In this document: piece after piece, positions 6,531 through 15,993 of the stretch
Layout: each line of letters opens with the position of its first letter
Position numbering within the stretch: the first letter of the stretch is position 1
IMG/VR virus record: IMGVR_UViG_3300043444_000263
Coordinates: 1 to 23,064 of that record
Direction: 5' to 3' (one strand)
Length of the DNA stretch: 23,064 bases
Source of the DNA: a virus
Translations under genes and position numbers: made by a program
The notes under the pieces: generated by a model
Databases searched by the model: none
The model's input: only the letters and a program-made list of their open reading frames with translations
What the model was told of the DNA's origin: nothing

Positions 6531-7790
6531 TTAGAAATCTAATTTAACTTTAATTGAAATTTCTTTATCAAATGATTTTTCAATTGGTTTAGAAGTTTTA
6601 GCTACTGCTAATAATTCATTTGCATCATTGTATAAACCAACAGTTGTAATATAAACATGTGGGTCTTTTTCGAATGATGAATTTACAAATGCTCCAACTG
6701 AACCCGTTACGAATGTTGGGTTGTTTGAGAAGTTAAATTCTCTATTATTTGCTCTCACGAAATAATGTGATGTAGAAACATTTTCAGTTCTTCTTGCTTG
6801 GAAATCAGAACCACTTGCTAATGCCTTTAATAATGCAATTGAACCAGATACACCAACTGTTGAACCATTTGTAGTTGAATTGTTATGATATACATCTGCA
6901 ATTGATGAACTTGCTGCTGCTAAGTTCGGATTAACATTTGCTGCAATTGCTGCTGGGTTTAAAATTAAAACACCCATATCTGGATAAAATAAACCAAATC
7001 CTTGTCCGTTTGATGCCGTATATGTATTGATTGAAGCAGTTAATGCAGAACCAATATTTAATGAACCACTAACTAAGTTATAAACTCTTCCTGCAGTTGT
7101 TACATTTTCATCAGTTCCACCACTATCATCGATTAAATTAACTGTTCCCAAAGAACCAACTAATTTTAATGATATATTACCTGGGTCTAATCTTTCCTTA
7201 TATCTAGCTCTATTAATATTAATTGCGTAGAAGTTTCTTAAATTATGTGCTCCTGCGGTAGAACCACTATATACACTAAAGTAAGGGTCTGCTGAATCTA
7301 ATAGAACATTTTTAAATTGATTGTATGTTGCTAATGTAGGTAAAGTAGATGAATCGGTTTGAGTTAGTGTTGGTGCACCATGCCCATCAACATCTCCATA
7401 TGCAACTGAAAATTGAACTTCTGCTGTATCGGATGATGTTAATGCGTTATATACATCTATGTAGTATTTACCACTAGCACCTGCTATTTGTGCAGATGAT
7501 GTATAAGTTGCATTTACTACTAAAGAACCCGTATCACCACTCCAAATACCTGAAGTTACGATTTCAGTTCTATTAGTTACTTTATCGATAGCACCGAATT
7601 TTTTGTAGATACCATTACTAATTGTAGTACTATCGGGACTAATTTGTTCCCCACTTCCCAAAAATTGGTTAAGTATTCTAACTAATTCATTTGTATCAAC
7701 AGGAGTACCGCTTGTATTTGCAGCCGATGCTAAATACTGCGAAATATTGCTTGCTAAAAGTGCTCCTCTATTATCTCTTATTACTGCCAT
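6531..7790 (-). CDS. phage virion structural protein, likely tail/baseplate (419 aa)
   Basis: A Ser/Thr/Ala/Gly-rich protein with almost no Cys, as expected for an abundant virion component. The N-terminus (MAVIRDNRGALLASNISQYL) is helical. The region near 335-365 (SHYFVRANNREFNFSNNPTF) and the last 40 residues (YITTVGLYNDA...IKVKLDF, 380-419) match a C-terminal module that I associate with structural proteins of environmental T4-like phages; it recurs in the next gene. It follows the 207-residue gene by 8 bases, and the leader TATAAACT before its ATG is identical to that of the 207-residue gene. It is the last gene before a strong terminator. Confidence 0.78.
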   Translation of the reverse strand: MAVIRDNRGALLASNISQYLASAANTSGTPVDTNELVRILNQFLGSGEQISPDSTTISNGIYKKFGAIDKVTNRTEIVTSGIWSGDTGSLVVNATYTSSAQIAGASGKYYIDVYNALTSSDTAEVQFSVAYGDVDGHGAPTLTQTDSSTLPTLATYNQFKNVLLDSADPYFSVYSGSTAGAHNLRNFYAININRARYKERLDPGNISLKLVGSLGTVNLIDDSGGTDENVTTAGRVYNLVSGSLNIGSALTASINTYTASNGQGFGLFYPDMGVLILNPAAIAANVNPNLAAASSSIADVYHNNSTTNGSTVGVSGSIALLKALASGSDFQARRTENVSTSHYFVRANNREFNFSNNPTFVTGSVGAFVNSSFEKDPHVYITTVGLYNDANELLAVAKTSKPIEKSFDKEISIKVKLDF

Positions 7791-7798
7791 AGTTTATA

Positions 7799-8422
7799 TT
7801 ATTGAACGTATGTTACGGTTACTGGAATTGTTTGTGAACCACCCGTTTCATTACCATAAACAGTTATAGTTGTTCTGATAGTTGAAGTTAAAGATGGGTT
7901 TGGAATAAATTTGAAAGTTAAACCTTTAGCGATTGCTGCCGTTGCCGATACATCATCACCAATGAATACAGGTACTGAACCTACATCAGATGATACACCT
8001 TCACCTACAATATCACCAGCGTTTTTGTTAGATAAAACAATAGTGTATCCCATTGTTCTATTTCCGGCAGGAGATGTAGTAGGAGATAATGCAACCTCAC
8101 CACTTTTTTGGTTTACTGAAATGTTAGGTACACCAAATTCTACAACCGGGATTCTTGTAGTATTTTTTGGAAGTGTTACTAATTTATATTTCATTACTTG
8201 TGTTTCATCCGGATTTGCTTCCAATACAGGCATATTTTTAATAGCCGCATCATAATAAGCAGACCCAAGTGGATGAGCTGGTTCGTATAGAGTGTAATCA
8301 ATCTCATCATCTGCTAATGCAAATTGAGTGATGTTCAACCCTTGCCCAGCTGCTAATTTTTCTCTACCCTTTTTAGTAAGAATTGCATCTACTGTCAATT
8401 CTGTATTACTTAAATATCCCAT
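7799..8422 (-). CDS. phage virion structural protein with Ig-like C-terminus (207 aa)
   Basis: The N-terminal stretch (MGYLSNTELTVDAILTKKGR, then ITQFALADDEIDYTLY to about residue 46) is a recurring opening of structural proteins in T4-like environmental phages, by memory. The second half, rich in Val/Thr with a final TVTVTY-like strand (TITVYGNETGGSQTIPVTVTY), looks like an Ig-like beta sandwich. It is probably a tail or baseplate accessory protein made together with the 419-residue protein. A promoter-like motif sits 21 bases upstream. Confidence 0.75.
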   Translation of the reverse strand: MGYLSNTELTVDAILTKKGREKLAAGQGLNITQFALADDEIDYTLYEPAHPLGSAYYDAAIKNMPVLEANPDETQVMKYKLVTLPKNTTRIPVVEFGVPNISVNQKSGEVALSPTTSPAGNRTMGYTIVLSNKNAGDIVGEGVSSDVGSVPVFIGDDVSATAAIAKGLTFKFIPNPSLTSTIRTTITVYGNETGGSQTIPVTVTYVQ

Positions 8423-8433
8423 AGTTTATAGTT

Positions 8434-8453
8434 ATTCGTTTTGTATAAATATA
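8434..8453 (-). promoter_or_regulatory. probable promoter, ATATTTAT type
   Basis: The sense strand reads TATATTTATACAAAACGAAT, 21 bases from core to the ATG at 8422. The core and the AAAACGAAT block match the sites before 4548, 13495 and 20012. Confidence 0.5.
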
Positions 8454-8470
8454 TTAATTTTAAAATTCCG

Positions 8471-11400
8471 TTATTCCGTTTCCAATATTGGTTCATCTGC
8501 ACCTCTATTAGTTTTATTTACTTTCAATGTATTTGGATTAGATACAAAAGTTTCAATTGGTGGTGAACCATCCAATGTAGTTGCTGCTGTATTTTTACTA
8601 CCTAAATAGTAAGAATTTCTTAATCCAGTAGTTAAATCCGAAGTATTTCTATGGTGAGTAGGTAAATACCCACTTAAAGGAGTTACTTCAACTATACTAC
8701 CCGTTCCTGCATTAATTACTTTTGAACCAGAGAATGGTTGAATATTCAATGATGTTTCGTAGTAAACAGATGATGTTAATTGTGTTCCACCTCTAGGGTC
8801 ACCCTGCCCACCAACAACTACATTAAATTTAACGATATCTCTCGTTTTTCTTTCTTTAATTAAATCTACTTTAACTCTTTCTTTAACAGCTATACCTTCA
8901 GCGTTAAAATAGTTTCTAATTGCATATCCGTTTTGAGCGTATAATCCAAATCCAATTGATTCGTAATCAGTTTGACCAACAACGGTATTCATATCATAAA
9001 TATCAACTTCAGTTAATATTGTTGGATTTTCCAATTCTGCGTTTATTACAACTTCTTTTTGATAACTCTCACCTTCGGTATTTGTACTCGAATAATAATC
9101 GTATTGAGTATCATATTGATAATTCTCAGCTATTGTACTTTGAGTTGATGATGATACTATTAAAGCATCATATTGCTGATTTTCCCCAACTATATCTTCT
9201 GAAATACTATTTGTAATCAATGTATCATATTGATTATTTTCAGCGGTAGTTATGGTTGTATCAGCATAATCTATAACACTCTCATTTTGATATTCTTCTC
9301 CCGTTGGTTTCTTTTGAGCAATCTTACTTCTTTCTAAGATATGAGGTTCAATTAATAAACCAGTAGTTGCTTTAACTCTTGCAGGCAACATCTTCTTAAT
9401 ATCTTCAAACATAGATTTCTCATATAGTTTGATTAAGTTGATGTAAGAGTAAATATCTCTATTATCAAATCTTTGGAAATAGTAATTTCTTAAATCATCC
9501 AATCGTTTGTAAGATGATTTGTATTTATCAGATGGGTCACCAATATAATCATCTAAATTAATTCCACCAAATGATTTTGCAATATCAATATTCAATTCCT
9601 TTGTAGGAGAGAAGAATAAACCAACTCTATTCGAATCAACCGGCGATTGGTCGTATGCTTTTTTAGTTGCTCTACTTTTTGCTGATAAATCTGAAACCAA
9701 TGTTTGAGATTCAAATCTTACTTTATTTGTAGAATAGCGAGATGAACCCGCATCCGGCATTACTAATACAACACTTCTATCTATTGCTTCAAATTGATAT
9801 GGATATGTTGTTATAGAATTTGGAAAATATGCGGAAGCTGATAATAATGGCGAAGCGTTTGTAGAATATAATTGCGCAACTACTCCATTTTCATAATCAT
9901 TTCTAGTGTATCCATTTTCAAAATAAATATTTGTATCAACATTTATCAATGAAGATGTTAAAGCCAAATTCTTTGGATATTCAAAATCTAAACGGAAATA
10001 TAAATCATCGGTTGAAGATGATGTATGATTACCATTAATCATTTCAGGGAATGAAACATGTTCATAGAATCTACCATTCGCCAATACATCAGACCATAAA
10101 CGGAATTCATCTACACTACCCGTATAGTTTCCACCTAATCTAATAGTTGAACCATTATTCCAATTTGAAACACTATTATTACTAGCGGCTTCCTCAAATA
10201 TCGTTCTATCTTTATTAGCTTGTCTTAATGATAATTGCATACCATCTTCAGAACCACTATGAATCATTACACCAAAGAAATTACCATTGAATATCGGTAA
10301 TAAAGATGATGTTATAGCAGTTGAGCCTGAAAAATTAAATGAAACTTTACCGTATTCTGAATCGGTTGAACCACTTAATTGTAAGTTCCAACCACTACCC
10401 GAAATAACAGTTTGTACTTCGGATGATTTAGTAGGTTTAATAAATAATTCAATTGTATTTGGCTTTCTACCTTTATCGGTATCTTTCCATTCCATTTCAA
10501 TATAAGAACCGCTTATCATTTTTAAAGCAGTTGTTATATTATCAAATTCATATTTTGATTTAGGAGAACCATGTATTTCAGGTCCACCAAATTCTAAAAT
10601 TGAAAGATTTGAAGATGGAATTCCATAACAAGCCAATAAAGCGTAAATACCTCTTCTTGTACCTTTATGTTTTAATAAGTAAGGTAAGTTATTTACAATT
10701 CTTTTCCAAACTTCATTTGTTCGTTGTTTAGCAGGATTTACTTCTGCTGTGTTTCCTTCCGAATCTTGTCCAAATACATATTTCCATAAATTTGCATCTG
10801 CTGCAAGATTTTGGGCTTCCCAACCAAATGATTTTAAAGTATCATATAGAAGTTTATCGGATATCCCATTTATAGAATTATATCCCAATCCTCTACTTCT
10901 TTCAATAGCCTTTGTATAATAATAAATGTTATCAAAATGCTGCCCAATCATCGATAAGAATAATAGGAATTGGTCGTTTTCCTCATTATTTACAATATAT
11001 TGTGGAATATTATTTTGAACCCAATTTGAGTTATGAATATCATAATATTCTGCTAAAGTTACAACATTATTGTACCAATTTGAAACTACTAAATTCGATG
11101 ATTCTAATCTAACACTACCACTATACGGCCAAGTAATAGATGCTGAATCGTTTGTAGTATATACCGATGATGATGTATATAAAAACGATTCAAATCCATC
11201 AAATCCATTTACTAATTGGTCTTTTTTTAATTGTTGTCTTTCTCTTTCTTGTACTGCTGATATAGATGCAGTATGTGATAAACCTGCTGGATTATAATAA
11301 GATGCGGATATAGATTGTTCATAAACTTCTATTAACTGAACTTTATATACAAAATTATCCAATCTTTCTTTAGCAGAACTGAAATGTACAAAGTTTTCCC

Positions 11401-13495
11401 ACAAATATGTAGAACCACTTGCGTACTGAATATTTAAATCCGTTGTATCATTAAATGATGAACTTAAATATTTAGATACCAATTGAGATGAACTAGAAAC
11501 AGATGCACTTAGAATCAATGTATCCAATGATTCAAAATTGGTAGATTGTCCACTAACATAATCAACATCTAAATTAAAATTAGGCCCTTTTAATGGAGGA
11601 CATTTTAATTCATCTTGATTTGTCAATACAACAGTTTCAACTAATGGATTAGCCATCAATTTGGTAACCCAAAAAGTGGAATTGTTGATTATGTTAGCTG
11701 ATAATGGTGAATATAATTTTAAAATTATAGATTTAACTTCATCCTCTGGCTTAACAAATATGTTACCCAATTCATCTTCTGATTTTTTGGATAAAGTCCA
11801 ATTATCATTTTCCCAACTTGATATTAAAAATTGCTCGTCATCTCCAAAATTTGCAAGATGTGTTAGATATTTGCTTTCCTTTGGTGGTTCAATTATATTA
11901 AGTGCGGAAGCGAATGATTCGAATAACGCACTATTAATCATACTTTCATCTAAATAAATTGATGGAAGATTTAATAATGTAGTTATTTCGTATTCATTTC
12001 CAATTAATTCTTCTGCACCACCTCTATTATATGGTTTGAATTTTAAAGTTACATTATCACTACCATCCCAATTTGGATATTTTTCTTTTAAAGTTTTTAA
12101 ATTTATTTTAAAAGAACCATTTGATGGTAAACCATTTGATAATACAACATATTCTCCATTTTTAGTTTTTAACCATACATCAACAGATGTTGTGGAGTAT
12201 GTAGTATAACTAACTTCGTATTCTAAATTATAATCGGAAAATACAGGCACATCCAACTTATCGACAGCAACAATATCTGTAATAGATGGGTAATCATTTA
12301 CTGAAGTAAATGTTATTAAAATTTCACTTCTAGTACCTGTTCCATATGCATTTCCAATAGGAACTAAAATTACCTTTTTAGTACCATATTGTTCTTTAAA
12401 GTTCTTTTGAAAATAAACTTTTAAAGATTTATTTGAAGCTGGTACTTCTATGAATTCGGTTTCAGAAAAATACAATCTAACTAAATCCGCATTTGTATAA
12501 TCAAATGGAATTGTTAATTCTTTTTCAGTATCCGATTCTTTTACAAAAACATTATATTGAGTAGAATTTAGTATTAATTTTGGTTCTGCTACATTAATTA
12601 TTTTTTCCAGTTTAACCAAAACTACCAAACTATCTCCTAATGAAGATGCGGGTATTGAGAATGCATAATTTTGTTTTGTTAATTTATCATATTCAAATGA
12701 TAAATCATTACCTGCATTTCTCGATAAACCGGAATATATTCCCGATACACTAAATCCGTTTGGTAAATTACCACTAACTTCTATATTTACCTTACCACCA
12801 CTTAAAACACTTCTCGGTATTTGACCAGCTCCTAAATCACGTCCACTTATCTTATTTGATTCAATTATTATACCTTCCGAATTAAGGATATCATATTTTA
12901 ATGATAATGATTTACCAATTTCGTTATCAAAATTTGAACCAAATACAATTTGATAATTTACATTTGGGTTTGGATTTGTTATTGTTGTTGGTTCAATTTG
13001 AATTTGCTCAATTGGTTGAACTGGTTGAACATTAACAGCTTCAACAAAAAATTCCAATGTATATGTTCCAAATGTCGTGTTAAATGTTTTAGGTGCCTGC
13101 TCTACATCATTTCTCCACTCAATAACACGAATACCTTCTGCATATGTGTTATCATATGATGTAAATGGAACTATTCTTACTTCAAATCTACTTAAAACTT
13201 TTCCCGAATTAGTAACTGCGGTAAATTGTCTAACCGAACCAAACGATGTTGATGGGTTATATGTTACATTTGTAGATGGTCCAATTCCATAAGAAACGCC
13301 ATCTACTAAAAATTGTACTGATTCACCATTATTGGTTTTTAAGTAAAAATTTAATGATTTGGAAGTTTCAACGGCATTGGTTGGTACATATGGTGGTGGA
13401 GCAACAGTTGGTAAACCTCCACCGCCGCCACCTCCATTATTTATTCCACCATCAAGTCCTGTGAAATCGAAAATTTGTTCTACGGGTTGTATCAA
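8471..13495 (-). CDS. giant tail/baseplate protein with tail-protein-I-like and LamG-like regions (1674 aa)
   Basis: The largest gene. A Gly-rich segment (GGINNGGGGGGG, 16-27) and proline linker open the protein. Residues about 45-510 look like several Ig-like beta domains. Residues about 840-970 (FDNIYYYTKAIE, KLLYDTLKSFGWE, VWKRIVNNLPYLLKHKGTRR, LLACYGIP) resemble tail protein I/baseplate proteins. Residues about 995-1175 form a LamG/concanavalin-like sandwich (IELFIKP, WNLQLSG, TGSVDEFRLWSDVLANGRFYEH), a possible glycan- or host-binding domain. A tandem repeat of about 19 residues follows (1401-1497). The start is TTG at 13495: an in-frame TAA lies four codons upstream, and the only other option is ATT at 13501. 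Probably a baseplate-attached fibre or peripheral wedge protein. Domain calls are by eye. Confidence 0.8.
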   Translation of the reverse strand: MIQPVEQIFDFTGLDGGINNGGGGGGGLPTVAPPPYVPTNAVETSKSLNFYLKTNNGESVQFLVDGVSYGIGPSTNVTYNPSTSFGSVRQFTAVTNSGKVLSRFEVRIVPFTSYDNTYAEGIRVIEWRNDVEQAPKTFNTTFGTYTLEFFVEAVNVQPVQPIEQIQIEPTTITNPNPNVNYQIVFGSNFDNEIGKSLSLKYDILNSEGIIIESNKISGRDLGAGQIPRSVLSGGKVNIEVSGNLPNGFSVSGIYSGLSRNAGNDLSFEYDKLTKQNYAFSIPASSLGDSLVVLVKLEKIINVAEPKLILNSTQYNVFVKESDTEKELTIPFDYTNADLVRLYFSETEFIEVPASNKSLKVYFQKNFKEQYGTKKVILVPIGNAYGTGTRSEILITFTSVNDYPSITDIVAVDKLDVPVFSDYNLEYEVSYTTYSTTSVDVWLKTKNGEYVVLSNGLPSNGSFKINLKTLKEKYPNWDGSDNVTLKFKPYNRGGAEELIGNEYEITTLLNLPSIYLDESMINSALFESFASALNIIEPPKESKYLTHLANFGDDEQFLISSWENDNWTLSKKSEDELGNIFVKPEDEVKSIILKLYSPLSANIINNSTFWVTKLMANPLVETVVLTNQDELKCPPLKGPNFNLDVDYVSGQSTNFESLDTLILSASVSSSSQLVSKYLSSSFNDTTDLNIQYASGSTYLWENFVHFSSAKERLDNFVYKVQLIEVYEQSISASYYNPAGLSHTASISAVQERERQQLKKDQLVNGFDGFESFLYTSSSVYTTNDSASITWPYSGSVRLESSNLVVSNWYNNVVTLAEYYDIHNSNWVQNNIPQYIVNNEENDQFLLFLSMIGQHFDNIYYYTKAIERSRGLGYNSINGISDKLLYDTLKSFGWEAQNLAADANLWKYVFGQDSEGNTAEVNPAKQRTNEVWKRIVNNLPYLLKHKGTRRGIYALLACYGIPSSNLSILEFGGPEIHGSPKSKYEFDNITTALKMISGSYIEMEWKDTDKGRKPNTIELFIKPTKSSEVQTVISGSGWNLQLSGSTDSEYGKVSFNFSGSTAITSSLLPIFNGNFFGVMIHSGSEDGMQLSLRQANKDRTIFEEAASNNSVSNWNNGSTIRLGGNYTGSVDEFRLWSDVLANGRFYEHVSFPEMINGNHTSSSTDDLYFRLDFEYPKNLALTSSLINVDTNIYFENGYTRNDYENGVVAQLYSTNASPLLSASAYFPNSITTYPYQFEAIDRSVVLVMPDAGSSRYSTNKVRFESQTLVSDLSAKSRATKKAYDQSPVDSNRVGLFFSPTKELNIDIAKSFGGINLDDYIGDPSDKYKSSYKRLDDLRNYYFQRFDNRDIYSYINLIKLYEKSMFEDIKKMLPARVKATTGLLIEPHILERSKIAQKKPTGEEYQNESVIDYADTTITTAENNQYDTLITNSISEDIVGENQQYDALIVSSSTQSTIAENYQYDTQYDYYSSTNTEGESYQKEVVINAELENPTILTEVDIYDMNTVVGQTDYESIGFGLYAQNGYAIRNYFNAEGIAVKERVKVDLIKERKTRDIVKFNVVVGGQGDPRGGTQLTSSVYYETSLNIQPFSGSKVINAGTGSIVEVTPLSGYLPTHHRNTSDLTTGLRNSYYLGSKNTAATTLDGSPPIETFVSNPNTLKVNKTNRGADEPILETE
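9005..9295 (-). repeat. coding tandem repeat, about 19 residues x 5
   Basis: Residues 1401-1497 of the giant tail protein contain five diverged units, each opening with a Gln/Tyr pair: EYQNESVIDY, NQYDTLITNS, QQYDALIVSS, YQYDTQYDYY, YQKEVVINAE. Each unit ends with an acidic E-N/E-S step. The repeat is visible in protein and partly in DNA (repeated ATATTGATAATTCTC-like blocks). Confidence 0.75.
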
Positions 13496-13500
13496 AGCAA

Positions 13501-13518
13501 TTGTTTATTATAAATATC
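13501..13518 (-). promoter_or_regulatory. probable promoter, ATATTTAT type
   Basis: The sense strand reads GATATTTATAATAAACAA, 13 bases from core to the TTG at 13495. It fills the only sizeable gap between the 438-residue gene and the giant tail gene. Confidence 0.5.
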
Positions 13519-13525
13519 TTAATGA

Positions 13526-14842
13526 TTATTTTATGTTCTCTCTTTCTATCATATCATATTGAAAAACTTGCTCTCGACCATAATTTCTTCCATAATCTCT
13601 ATCAATGTATCCGCCTCCAGAACTACCACCCGTTTCAATATTTTCTATCGGAACTGCAATTGGAGTAGGAGTTGGTGTTGGAGTTGGCTCCGGTGCTATT
13701 ACAGGTGCTTCAATTTTTATAGGAGCAGGTGTTGGTATTACTGGCACAGGTGTTGGTTGAACAACCGGTGGAATTACTTTCTTCTCTATAACTTCCACAA
13801 TTGGTGGTAATTGAGTTATTGCTCCTACATTTATTTTTGTAGAATCGGTAGTAAATACATTTCTCTTAATTTCATTATATGTGTTAAATGCAATTAAATT
13901 ATCTTGTATTTGCTTTCTCAATTCAACTACTGCAAATTCTTTTGGTAATTGATTATAAGAAACATTTCTTCTTTTTAATGTTTTTATATTTGATGAAATA
14001 CAATTATTTAAAATAGATTGTACTTCAGCAAGTAATTTTGTAAAATCGTACTTATCACAATCTTCAAATCTTACTTCAGATGGTTTTCCAAAGTTAGATT
14101 GAGTTATATCATAATGTTTATTATTTAACCAATTTTTTATACTATCTCTGAAATTTTGAAATATTCTTGTTCTGAATTCTGAAAAATCTCTTATACCAAA
14201 ATCTTTTCTTAAAATATTTACAAAATCTTTTCCAAATTTATTAACCATAATATCATCTATTTTGGTTAATGAATTCATCTCAAATTTATCTAACGAATCT
14301 AAAATATTTTTTTTGTAATATTTAAAATCCGCATTAAATACATTTAGATTATTAAATTCTTTTATATTTTTTTGATTTATAGTAGTATCGGTAACTTTTA
14401 ATGGAACTATACGAATTTCTTCTCTCGATGGAGAAATTTCTTGTATCCAAACTCTTTCTAATTCATTTTCAGAACCAACGCTATTTCTAACAAAATTAAT
14501 ATTTACTTTAAAAATACCATTTGAAAATCCTAAAGTATTTAATAATTTTTCAATATCAATTGCTAATTCTTTATTACCACCTCTATTTGTTATTTGATAC
14601 AAATAATTCTTAATATCAGATGTTTTTATATAAGCAACTTTATTGCCGGATGTTTGTGGTAATAAATTATTATTAACATCGTACACCGATACTTCCATAA
14701 CATCATATTTACAATCTCCAAAATCAGTATCTTCTATTTGATTTTGATTTACAATAAATAAATCTTCAGCTTGAAGAAATTTTCCTTCATTTTGAGAATT
14801 ATTATTAATTTGTTCTATATTTGTATATTTTTTAATGCTCAT
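13526..14842 (-). CDS. probable baseplate/tail protein with Pro/Thr-rich linker (438 aa)
   Basis: Residues 40-150 look like a beta domain and contain VWIQEISPSREEIRIVPL (131-148), a segment I associate with tail structural proteins of T4-like environmental phages. Residues about 160-335 are helical and basic. A long Pro/Thr/Val linker runs from 346 to 398 (repeated PTP and PAP steps), followed by a Gly-rich, Tyr/Arg-rich tail (GGSSGGGYIDRDYGRNYG). This looks like a flexible tether. It has no recognised enzyme motif. Its ATG is 6 bases after the preceding stop, and it closes the long baseplate unit before the promoter-like motif at 13501. Confidence 0.7.
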   Translation of the reverse strand: MSIKKYTNIEQINNNSQNEGKFLQAEDLFIVNQNQIEDTDFGDCKYDVMEVSVYDVNNNLLPQTSGNKVAYIKTSDIKNYLYQITNRGGNKELAIDIEKLLNTLGFSNGIFKVNINFVRNSVGSENELERVWIQEISPSREEIRIVPLKVTDTTINQKNIKEFNNLNVFNADFKYYKKNILDSLDKFEMNSLTKIDDIMVNKFGKDFVNILRKDFGIRDFSEFRTRIFQNFRDSIKNWLNNKHYDITQSNFGKPSEVRFEDCDKYDFTKLLAEVQSILNNCISSNIKTLKRRNVSYNQLPKEFAVVELRKQIQDNLIAFNTYNEIKRNVFTTDSTKINVGAITQLPPIVEVIEKKVIPPVVQPTPVPVIPTPAPIKIEAPVIAPEPTPTPTPTPIAVPIENIETGGSSGGGYIDRDYGRNYGREQVFQYDMIERENIK

Positions 14843-14848
14843 AATCTA

Positions 14849-15991
14849 TTAGAATGATTTTGGATGATTTTTTGTAAATCTAGTAGGATATGTTTTTGAA
14901 TCTTTACTTCCATCATTTCTTGTAACACTTATTGTTATAGTTGAATCATAACTTTGACTATGTCCCCACCCACTTATCCAACCGTGATATGCGGATTCAA
15001 CACCATCTCCACCATTTTGATTTATACTTAATTTAATAGTTTCATCCGCACCAGCTGCTAATTGGAATGTTGATTTTGGTAACCCTAACCATTGATTTCT
15101 AGTAGCAGATGGTTTTGGTGCCACTATTTCAATATTAACAGGTTGAGTATCATTATTTACAAATCGCATTTCACCACCAGCTATAAATTTAGTATCACCA
15201 TTCTTTGGATTAAGTTTTCCATGTAGTTTAACTGAATTATCTTCTTTACTACCTCCAAATGTTAATACTACAACTTTATTTATCACATCACCGCCACTAG
15301 CAGCTGCTGTATTAACAGTAGATTGCTGAATAGCTTGTTGTTGTTGAACTGCTCCTAATTGCGATTGTAAACCTTTTATGATTGCATTTAACGAATCGAT
15401 TTGTTTTATCAAAGCATTTATTTGTGCTTTAAATCCTGCGTTTTGAGATTGTAAAGCTGCTCTTAATATGCTTTCATCAACCGATTTTTGTAATGATGTT
15501 GCTATTTGACCCGTTATATCAGTAACTGTTCCACCCAATGTATCCAACTGATTCACAACAACATCATTCGTTTGTTCTATATTCAATCTTTGATTTATTT
15601 CAGATTGTAATTGAGTTGTTAAATCGTTTATGGTATTAGTTAAAGTATCAACTTGAGTTGTTAAATCAGTTACTTGCTTTCTTAAATCAGCGTTTGTAGC
15701 TACTTCTTCATCATAAATGGGTTTTGGAACTAAATTACGATTTATAGCTGGTATATCTGGTTTTAATTCCTTAACTTCCGTATCAACTGCTTTTATTAAT
15801 TCCGATTCATCATATTTTGGTTTATTCAATGTTTTAAACACCAAAGAAGATGCTACATTTGAATCTTTCACCAAAGTTACACCATATTCGTTTTTGGCAA
15901 TAGATTCGGAACCCGATATCATTAATATCGATTCTAATTTAGCTTTTCTTTCCTCTTCTAATTTTAAAGATATGGCTTCTAAATTCGTCAT
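14849..15991 (-). CDS. coiled-coil virion protein (380 aa)
   Basis: Residues about 100-222 have heptad-like spacing and Leu/Ile/Val with many Gln/Asn/Thr (LTTQVDTLTNTINDLTTQL, 110-128), typical of a trimeric phage fibre stalk. A Gln-rich (QQQQAIQQS) and small-residue hinge leads to a C-terminal beta domain (236-380) with several Trp and Gly (YHGWISGWGHS), possibly an assembly or receptor-contacting head. No homologue recognised. It probably forms a short fibre or whisker at the baseplate. It lies 2 bases after the DNRLRE-like gene. Confidence 0.7.
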   Translation of the reverse strand: MTNLEAISLKLEEERKAKLESILMISGSESIAKNEYGVTLVKDSNVASSLVFKTLNKPKYDESELIKAVDTEVKELKPDIPAINRNLVPKPIYDEEVATNADLRKQVTDLTTQVDTLTNTINDLTTQLQSEINQRLNIEQTNDVVVNQLDTLGGTVTDITGQIATSLQKSVDESILRAALQSQNAGFKAQINALIKQIDSLNAIIKGLQSQLGAVQQQQAIQQSTVNTAAASGGDVINKVVVLTFGGSKEDNSVKLHGKLNPKNGDTKFIAGGEMRFVNNDTQPVNIEIVAPKPSATRNQWLGLPKSTFQLAAGADETIKLSINQNGGDGVESAYHGWISGWGHSQSYDSTITISVTRNDGSKDSKTYPTRFTKNHPKSF

Positions 15992-15993
15992 TA

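Noticed and set aside
7911-8255. Plus-strand ORF of 114 codons
   Set aside because: It is antisense to the 207-residue virion gene, with no promoter-like motif or co-directional neighbours.
8456-8467. 12-bp perfect palindrome AATTTTAAAATT in the gap before the 207-residue gene
   Set aside because: It is made only of A and T in very AT-rich DNA, has no loop or T-run arrangement of a terminator, and such palindromes are expected by chance.
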